Assembly (NCBI RefSeq): GCF_014323705.1
Contig: NZ_JABVEC010000013.1
Location: 1 to 64,000, forward strand
Length of the DNA stretch: 64,000 bases
Direction: 5' to 3'
From: Actinomadura alba
GTDB taxonomy: Bacteria > Actinomycetota > Actinomycetes > Streptosporangiales > Streptosporangiaceae
The position numbers and the translations under genes are program-made. Shown here one piece after another: positions 58,913 through 64,000 of the stretch (its first letter is position 1; each line of letters begins with the position of its first letter). The notes below the pieces were generated by a model. The model was not told the DNA's origin. It ran no database searches and worked only from the letters and a program-made list of their open reading frames with translations.

Positions 58913-59611
58913 ATGGGAGCTCAGGTACTGGTCGTCGAGGACGACGAGGCCATCGGCACCGAGCTGACCGAGGCGCTGATCAGCCAGGGCTACGAGGCCG
59001 GCTGGGTCACCACCGGGAAGCAGGCGCTGGACATGGTGGACCGGGTCGCGCCCGAGCTGGTCCTGCTGGACCTCGGGCTGCCGGACGTCGACGGGGTCGC
59101 TCTGTGCAGAAAGCTCCGCATGACGCTGCACGACACGGTGATCGTGGTGCTGACCGCCCGTACGCTCGAGTTCGAGGTGGTGATCGCACTGGACGCCGGA
59201 GCCGATGACTACCTCACCAAGCCGTTCCGGCTGACCGAGCTGATGGCCCGCCTGCGGGCCCACCTGCGCCGTAGCGCGGCCCGTCCAGAGGAACGGTACG
59301 TGACGGTCGGTCGGCTGCGGCTCGATCTCGCCGCCCGGCGCGCCACCATCGGTGGTGCCGAGATCGCACTGCGTCCCAAGGAGTTCGATCTGCTCGCGTG
59401 CCTTGCCGCCCGCGCGGGTGAGGTGGTGACCCGGGAGGACCTGATCGACCAGGTCTGGGACGTGAACTGGTTCGGCCCCACCAAGACACTCGACGTGCAC
59501 GTCTCGGCGCTGCGCCGCAAGCTCGGGCAGCACGGAGAGGACGCGTTCCGCATCACCACCCTGCGCGGCCGTGGTTACCGCTACGAGGCCGACCAGGTGT
59601 CGGATCGCTGA
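58913..59611 (+). CDS. OmpR-family response regulator
   Basis: 232 aa. The receiver domain has D10, D11, the phosphorylation site D53 (LLDLGLPD), T81 and K103. The winged-helix output domain (about 130-228) includes LRPKEFDLLACLAARAGEVVTREDLIDQVW and HVSALRRKLG. It diverges from the kinase gene across 91 bases. TACCAT lies seven bases before the ATG, so the transcript may be leaderless. It probably controls the lipoprotein/ABC/uppP series. Confidence 0.95.
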   Translation: MGAQVLVVEDDEAIGTELTEALISQGYEAGWVTTGKQALDMVDRVAPELVLLDLGLPDVDGVALCRKLRMTLHDTVIVVLTARTLEFEVVIALDAGADDYLTKPFRLTELMARLRAHLRRSAARPEERYVTVGRLRLDLAARRATIGGAEIALRPKEFDLLACLAARAGEVVTREDLIDQVWDVNWFGPTKTLDVHVSALRRKLGQHGEDAFRITTLRGRGYRYEADQVSDR

Positions 59612-59624
59612 TGATTGTGGTCCT

Positions 59625-60842
59625 ATGGGGACGATGCTGAAAGCCGGTCGTTCCCAGGAGGAGATCCGCCAGCGCAATCTGGGCACCCTGCTCCGGCACG
59701 TGCACCTTGGCGGGCCAGTCTCCCGTACGGCGCTGGCCGGCCGGATGGGCCTGAACCGCAGCACGATCATGGCGCTGACCGCGGAGCTCACCTCGGCGGG
59801 CTTGGTGCGCGAGGAACTCCCCAAGGACACCGGCAGGGCAGGCCGGCCGTCGCTGGTCGTGCGCCCGCAGTCCGACCGGGTGTACGTACTGGCCTTCGAC
59901 GTCGCCGTGGACCGGCTGGTCGCCGCCCGGGTGGGGCTGGGCGGCAAGGTCCTGGACCGCAGGGAGGCCGTCCGGCGACGCGCCGGGGCCGACCTCGACG
60001 ACGTGGTGGGGGTACTCGCCGGGTTCGCCCATGAGATGCACCGCGAGGCGGACTCCAACTCGGTGTGCGTCGGAATCGGCGCGTCCTACTGCGGCATGAT
60101 CCGGCCCGGCGACGGGATGGTGCGTTTCGGGCCGGACATGGGCTGGGTCGATCAGGCCTTCGGTACCGAACTCGGCCTCAGGCTGGAGCTCGGGCTGCCG
60201 GTGTCGGTGGGCAACGAGGCCCATTTGGGCGCGCTGGCCGAGCACCAGCGCGGGGTGGGCATCGGCGTCCAGAACCTGATCTACCTGCACGGCGATGTCG
60301 GCGTGGGCGGCGGGATCATTGTCGGCGGCAAGCTGCTGGACGGCGACGGCGGTTACGGCTGCGAGCTCGGGCACATGGTGGTGAACCCGTACAACGGGCG
60401 GCCCTGCGGGTGCGGCTCGCGAGGCTGCCTCGAGGCGGAGGTCGGCGAGCGGGCCCTGCTCGACGCCGCCGGCCGGTCCCCCGAACTGGTCGGCCGCGAG
60501 GCCGTACGGGCCGTGGTGGACGCCGCCGAGCGCGGCGACATCGTGGCGCGCGAGGCACTGCACCGGATCGGCGACTGGCTCGGCATCGGAGTGGCGAATC
60601 TGATCAACCTCTTCAACCCCGGCCTGGTGGTCTTCGGTGGGATGCTGCGTGACGTCTACCGGGGTTCGGCGGCCCAGGTCCGCAGCCGGATAACGGCCAA
60701 CGTGCTGGTGATCTCGCGGGAGAAGGTGCGACTCCGTACCTCCGCTCTCGGGGACGACACCACCCTGATGGGTGCGGCCGAACTGGCCTTCTCCGAACTG
60801 ATGGCCGATCCCCTGAACGTGCTGACCCGCGCGACGTCATGA
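59625..60842 (+). CDS. ROK-family transcriptional regulator
   Basis: 405 aa. An N-terminal winged helix (RQRNLGTLLRHVHLGGPVSRTALAGRMGLNRSTIMALTAELTSAGLV, about 16-62) precedes the ROK sugar-kinase fold, which has HGDVGVGGGIIVGGKLLDG and the zinc motif CGCGSRGCLE (about 265-274). Such NagC/XylR-type repressors respond to sugars. It lies 13 bases after the response-regulator gene, and its end overlaps the convergent TetR gene by six bases. No sugar operon is adjacent, so the target is elsewhere. Confidence 0.92.
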   Translation: MGTMLKAGRSQEEIRQRNLGTLLRHVHLGGPVSRTALAGRMGLNRSTIMALTAELTSAGLVREELPKDTGRAGRPSLVVRPQSDRVYVLAFDVAVDRLVAARVGLGGKVLDRREAVRRRAGADLDDVVGVLAGFAHEMHREADSNSVCVGIGASYCGMIRPGDGMVRFGPDMGWVDQAFGTELGLRLELGLPVSVGNEAHLGALAEHQRGVGIGVQNLIYLHGDVGVGGGIIVGGKLLDGDGGYGCELGHMVVNPYNGRPCGCGSRGCLEAEVGERALLDAAGRSPELVGREAVRAVVDAAERGDIVAREALHRIGDWLGIGVANLINLFNPGLVVFGGMLRDVYRGSAAQVRSRITANVLVISREKVRLRTSALGDDTTLMGAAELAFSELMADPLNVLTRATS

Positions 60843-61460
60843 AGCGGCGGGTCGGTTCGCCGTGTTCGCCGGTGTACGGGTGGCGTCGTGGATCAGTAGC
60901 CGCGCGGTGGCATGCGCCTTGTCCATGACATCACTGACGTTGCCGAGCGCGTGATTGGCGATGGCTCCTTCGTAGACGAACAGGAGCCGGTCGACGAGCA
61001 GCCCGGGGTCGGCCGTACCGGTCGCCTGGGCGAGGCCGAGCATGCGTTCGCGCAGCGCCTTCTTGCTGGAGGTGACGACCTCACGTGCGGGGTGGCCCGG
61101 GTCGGCCAGCTCGGCCATGGCGTTGGCGAACGAGCAGCCACGGAATCGGGACTCCGACACCGCCCAGGTGCGCAGCGCGCCGAAGACCGCCAGCAACCTG
61201 GCGGACGGGTCGTCGCCCGCCGCCTCGATGGCCCGCTCGAGGATGCCGCGCCAGCGGACGTCCCGGCCGTCGAGGTAGGCCAGGATCAGACCTTCCTTGC
61301 CGCCGAAGTGCTTGTAGAAGGTCATGCGCGCCACCTTGGCGGTATCGATGACGGCGTCGATACCGGTGGCGTTGATGCCGTCGACGTAGAACAGCCTGTC
61401 GGCGGCGTCCAGGATCCGGCGGCGGGCGGAGGAGGTCGGGGGTTCGGTTTCACTTGGCAT
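60837..61460 (-). CDS. TetR/AcrR-family regulator
   Basis: 207 aa. The DNA-binding domain (about 12-60) reads RRRILDAADRLFYVDGINATGIDAVIDTAKVARMTFYKHFGGKEGLILAYL. The C-terminal ligand domain is similar to group TetR_C_11-like regulators with RFRGCSFANAMAELADPGHPAREVV. It is divergent from an SRPBCC gene with a large palindrome between them. Confidence 0.93.
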   Translation of the reverse strand: MPSETEPPTSSARRRILDAADRLFYVDGINATGIDAVIDTAKVARMTFYKHFGGKEGLILAYLDGRDVRWRGILERAIEAAGDDPSARLLAVFGALRTWAVSESRFRGCSFANAMAELADPGHPAREVVTSSKKALRERMLGLAQATGTADPGLLVDRLLFVYEGAIANHALGNVSDVMDKAHATARLLIHDATRTPANTANRPAAS

Positions 61461-61471
61461 GGCTCGACTAT

Positions 61472-61506
61472 ACGGAACGTTCTATCTCCTGTATAGATCG
61501 TTCCGT
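61472..61506. promoter_or_regulatory. TetR operator, long inverted repeat
   Basis: ACGGAACGTTCTAT (61472-61485) and ATAGATCGTTCCGT (61493-61506) are 14-base arms with one mismatch and a 7-base spacer. Each arm itself contains or nearly contains the palindrome GAACGTTC. It begins 12 bases from the TetR start and lies 69 bases from the SRPBCC start. Confidence 0.85.
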
Positions 61507-61574
61507 CTACCGCCCGTCCGTGGGACAATGCAATGTGCGCCGCAGTCGGAGCGCGAACGACCAGAGGAGGGGCC

Positions 61575-62021
61575 ATGGCGGGTCAGTTCGAGGCGACGAT
61601 TGAGATCGACCGCCCCATTGCAGAGGTCTTCGCGTTCCTCGCCGACGGTGAGAACGATCCCAAGTTCAGTCCCCGGGTGCTGCGGATGGCGAAGTCCACG
61701 GACGGCCCGACCGCGGTGGGCACCGTATACGCCAGCACGGTCAAGGACGCCGGAATGAAGACCCAGCGGGAGTTCCGGATCACCGAGTTCGAGCCGCCCA
61801 GCAGGATCCGCTGGACCGAGATCTCCAAGAATCTCGTGACGGCCACCGAGGGCGGCTACGACCTCGCGCCCACCCCGGAGGGCGGAACCCGCCTTCGGGT
61901 CTTCAACGTCCTGGAAGGCCACGGCATCGGCAAACTCATCGCGGGCTTTGCCCTGAGCGCCGCGCGCAGGGACGCTGACGCCTTTGCACAGCGCATCAAG
62001 GCGGCCGTCACCGCGTCCTGA
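61575..62021 (+). CDS. SRPBCC family protein under TetR control
   Basis: 148 aa. FEATIEIDRPIAEVFAFLADGENDPKFSPRVL and FRITEFEPPSRIRWTEIS are typical of the polyketide cyclase/dehydrase-like SRPBCC group; these bind hydrophobic small molecules. AGAGGAGGGG lies before the ATG at 61575. The divergent TetR gene and its operator indicate induction by a ligand. Confidence 0.88.
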   Translation: MAGQFEATIEIDRPIAEVFAFLADGENDPKFSPRVLRMAKSTDGPTAVGTVYASTVKDAGMKTQREFRITEFEPPSRIRWTEISKNLVTATEGGYDLAPTPEGGTRLRVFNVLEGHGIGKLIAGFALSAARRDADAFAQRIKAAVTAS

Positions 62022-62039
62022 ACGGCGCCGGCCGCGAGC

Positions 62040-62642
62040 GTGCATCCTTGGAGCGTGGAACCCCGTCCATTTCACCGTGGTCCCGGTCGCGTGATCCTGC
62101 TCAACGGCGCGTCCAGCTCAGGCAAGTCGACGCTGGCCAAAGCGCTGCAACGCACGCTCGGGGAGCCGTTCTTGCACGTGTCCTCCGATCAGTTCGTGGC
62201 CACCGGCATGCTGCCGGATCGGCGGGAGGAATCCGGGCCGTTCAACTGGTGGAGCCAGATGCGTCCCCGCTTTTTCGCCGGATTCCACCGCTGCCTGCCC
62301 GCGCTCGCCGAGGCCGGCAACGATCTGATCGTCGAGCATGTGATCGAGTTTCCGGCATGGCGCGATGAGCTGGCCAGGCTGCTGGCGCACCTGGACGTCT
62401 TCCTCGTCGGCGTGCACTGCGACCTCGACGAACTGGATCGGCGCGAGCGCGCCCGCGGTGACCGCCGGATGGGCGAGGGCCGCAGCCATGTCGAAGAGAA
62501 CCTCATGCACACCTTCGGCCCGTACGACTTGGAGGTGGACACGACGGCGGGAGTATCGGCCACGCTCGCCGATTCGGTCCTGACGGCCTGGCGGAATCGG
62601 ACCGTACCCCGGGCCATGCGGCCGGGACCGGCCGCGGGATGA
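62040..62642 (+). CDS. Chloramphenicol-phosphotransferase-like kinase
   Basis: 200 aa from GTG 62040 (GTG 62055 is an alternative). Walker A is LNGASSSGKST (21-31). HVSSDQF places the catalytic Asp, and DVFLVGVHCDLDELDRRERARGDRRMGEGRSHVEENLMHTFGPYDLEVDTT closely follows Streptomyces venezuelae CPT, which phosphorylates the 3-hydroxyl of chloramphenicol. Whether chloramphenicol is the substrate here is unproven. It lies 18 bases after the SRPBCC gene, so it may share TetR regulation. An MFS exporter gene faces it. Confidence 0.82.
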   Translation: MHPWSVEPRPFHRGPGRVILLNGASSSGKSTLAKALQRTLGEPFLHVSSDQFVATGMLPDRREESGPFNWWSQMRPRFFAGFHRCLPALAEAGNDLIVEHVIEFPAWRDELARLLAHLDVFLVGVHCDLDELDRRERARGDRRMGEGRSHVEENLMHTFGPYDLEVDTTAGVSATLADSVLTAWRNRTVPRAMRPGPAAG

Positions 62643-62667
62643 GATGGGCGTTCGGCGGACCAGCGCT

Positions 62668-63888
62668 TCAAAGCCGTCCGGGGACCTCGGCACGCACAGG
62701 TGACGCGGATGACGACAGGTGGCGGCCCAGGGCCACCGCGGCGAGCAAGGCCACGACCGCGCACACGCCAGGCCACCCGACGTGGGCATAGGCGCGGGCT
62801 CCGATCCAGGAACCCATGCTGCCGCCGAGGTAGGCACAGGTCATGTAGGCGGTGTTGAGCCTGCTGCGGACCTCTGGGCGCAGGGCGTAGATCCGCACCT
62901 GGTTGGCGACCTGCCCGGACTGCATCGCGACATCGAGTAGCAACGTGCCGATGACCAGCGCCACCAGGCCCAGCGCACCGCCGAGGCCGCCGAACGCCAG
63001 GACGCCGGCCGACGCGATGACCCCCAGCATGCAGACGAGGTTTACCGTGTCGGGCCCGCGCCGGTCCACCTGGCGTCCCGCGACCGGTGTGCACAGCATG
63101 GTCCCGGCGTTGACCAGGGCCAGCACCCCGACCGCCTGCGCGCCCAGGTTGTACGCCGGGCCGGTCAGCAGCAGCGCGACGCCGGTCCAGACCGCCGAGA
63201 AACCGGCGAAGATCGCGGCCTGGTAGAAGCAGGAACGGCGCAGCTCCGGCTCGGTGCGCAGTAGGCGTAGCGACTCGGCCAGCAGCGCGGGGTACCGCTG
63301 TCCCGACGGCGGGGACGTCGTCGGCAGCGCGCGGGCCAGGAACGCCGCGATGAGCAGAGAGAGTGCTGCGGCGATCAGGTAGGGAGCCCGCCATCCCCAC
63401 CACTCGCTGATGGTCCCGCCGAAGGCGCGGGACAGCAGCATGCCGCCGATGGACCCGCTCAGCAGCGTCCCGGTGACCGTACCGCGACGGTCGTCGGCCA
63501 CCAGGCCGGCCGCCATCGGGGCGATGATCGGTGCGACCACGGTGGTGACCCCGATGAGGATGCTCGCGCCGACGAGGGGCGGAAGCGCGGGCGCGGCGCT
63601 CGCGGCGAGCAGTCCCAGCCCGGTGATGCCGAGCAGGGTGACGATCAATGGACGGTACGGGAGCCGGTCGCCGAGCGGGACGAGCAGGAAGATCCCGGCC
63701 GTGTAGCCCAGCTGCACCGCGGTCACCACCAGGGCGGCCGAGTCGGGTGTGATGTGCAGGCCGGAGGCGACCGACGGGCTGATAGCCTGCGGAAAGTAGA
63801 CGTTGCCCACGGCCACCCCGCAGGTGAGGGCCAGGAGCAGGGTCAGTCGGCGGCTCATGTGGGACCCGGATGTTCTTTCGTCGGCCAC
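62668..63888 (-). CDS. MFS transporter
   Basis: 406 aa with about twelve helices. VPLGDRLPYRPLIVTLLGITGLG, between helices 2 and 3, is the MFS motif; PTTSPPSGQRY is the central loop. It is close to actinobacterial drug exporters of the Bcr/CflA or YdhP type. GTG 63888 starts one base beyond the SDR stop; ATG 63858 would begin just before the first helix. It is probably co-transcribed with the SDR gene. The substrate is unknown. Confidence 0.88.
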   Translation of the reverse strand: MADERTSGSHMSRRLTLLLALTCGVAVGNVYFPQAISPSVASGLHITPDSAALVVTAVQLGYTAGIFLLVPLGDRLPYRPLIVTLLGITGLGLLAASAAPALPPLVGASILIGVTTVVAPIIAPMAAGLVADDRRGTVTGTLLSGSIGGMLLSRAFGGTISEWWGWRAPYLIAAALSLLIAAFLARALPTTSPPSGQRYPALLAESLRLLRTEPELRRSCFYQAAIFAGFSAVWTGVALLLTGPAYNLGAQAVGVLALVNAGTMLCTPVAGRQVDRRGPDTVNLVCMLGVIASAGVLAFGGLGGALGLVALVIGTLLLDVAMQSGQVANQVRIYALRPEVRSRLNTAYMTCAYLGGSMGSWIGARAYAHVGWPGVCAVVALLAAVALGRHLSSSASPVRAEVPGRL

Positions 63889-63889
63889 G

Positions 63890-64000
63890 TCAGTCCACCG
63901 GCCCGCCGGCGACGTAGATGACCTGGCCGGAGACGAACCCCGCCTCGGGGCTCACGAGATACGACGCGGTGTGCGCGATGTCCTCGGGCCGGCCGACCCG
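63890..64000 (-). CDS. SDR oxidoreductase, C-terminal end only
   Basis: The last 36 codons of a gene that continues beyond the window: RVGRPEDIAHTASYLVSPEAGFVSGQVIYVAGGPVD. The GRPEDIA, FVSGQVIYVAGG ending is diagnostic of classical short-chain dehydrogenases/reductases. The catalytic Tyr-Lys and Rossmann motif lie outside. It stands immediately upstream of the MFS gene. Confidence 0.9.
   Translation of the reverse strand, partial: RVGRPEDIAHTASYLVSPEAGFVSGQVIYVAGGPVD

Noticed and set aside
52779..59611. A lantibiotic or other natural-product biosynthetic cluster.
   Set aside because: No synthetase, precursor peptide or tailoring enzyme is present; the genes fit envelope stress and export.
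1..64000. tRNA, rRNA, riboswitch or replication-origin features.
   Set aside because: No cloverleaf-like sequence, rRNA motif, known riboswitch core or DnaA-box cluster was recognised by eye; a covariance-model scan would be needed to exclude them.

Overview
The window is high-GC DNA with GTG and TTG starts, ATGA/GTGA gene overlaps and very short intergenic gaps. Together with typical actinobacterial families (DUF3117, DUF397, a CU044_5270/SigE pair, a conservon, a RheA/Hsp18 locus, PaaX) this points to a filamentous actinomycete chromosome. Streptosporangiales (for example Thermomonosporaceae) or Streptomyces relatives fit, but the genus is an inference. No rRNA, tRNA or CRISPR array was seen.

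0-14 kb holds mostly single genes and pairs: a phenylacetate-type pair (PaaX regulator, PaaG-like hydratase), DUF3117, leucyl aminopeptidase, a secreted GH5 mannanase with FN3 and CBM2, a YqeB-like membrane protein, a SIMPL protein, an ECF sigma factor with its CU044_5270 partner, YchJ, a divergent DUF1579 / ArsR-SRPBCC locus, an EEP phosphatase, MmcQ, an ADP-ribosylglycohydrolase and a pentapeptide-repeat protein.

14-24.7 kb is a decayed, accessory-looking zone. It has a collapsed Tn3 transposase, a RheA-like repressor divergent from hsp20 and two DUF2267 genes with two clear operators, a truncated NmrA-like gene, a phosphodiester glycosidase, a MarR gene facing a frameshifted amidohydrolase, TauE, a MarR/GNAT pair, an orphan DUF397 gene and two copies of a 71-bp palindromic repeat.

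25-42.6 kb is nitrogen and base catabolism. A three-gene operon (yeast-type cytosine deaminase, Fe(II) dioxygenase, NCS1 permease) probably salvages pyrimidine bases. A six-gene operon encodes a polyamine-type ABC importer with two paralogous binding proteins and an aminobutyraldehyde-type dehydrogenase. A gabT plus aldehyde dehydrogenase operon lies further on; together these could carry putrescine-derived carbon to succinate. Between the two polyamine/GABA blocks sits a conservon (histidine-kinase-like protein, DUF742 protein, GTPase) that lacks the usual roadblock gene.

42.8-48 kb contains a DMT transporter, an S4 RNA-binding protein, DUF4184, an Rpn-type nuclease, a RelE-like remnant, a second pentapeptide protein and a Nudix hydrolase. 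48-59.6 kb is an envelope-stress region: a PadR-controlled FtsX-type ABC exporter converges on a minus-strand series of histidine kinase, lipoprotein, two ABC ATPases, large FtsX permease and undecaprenyl-diphosphate phosphatase, with the response regulator divergent from the kinase. 59.6-64 kb holds a ROK regulator, a TetR/SRPBCC pair with a strong operator, a chloramphenicol-phosphotransferase-like kinase, an MFS exporter and the end of an SDR gene.
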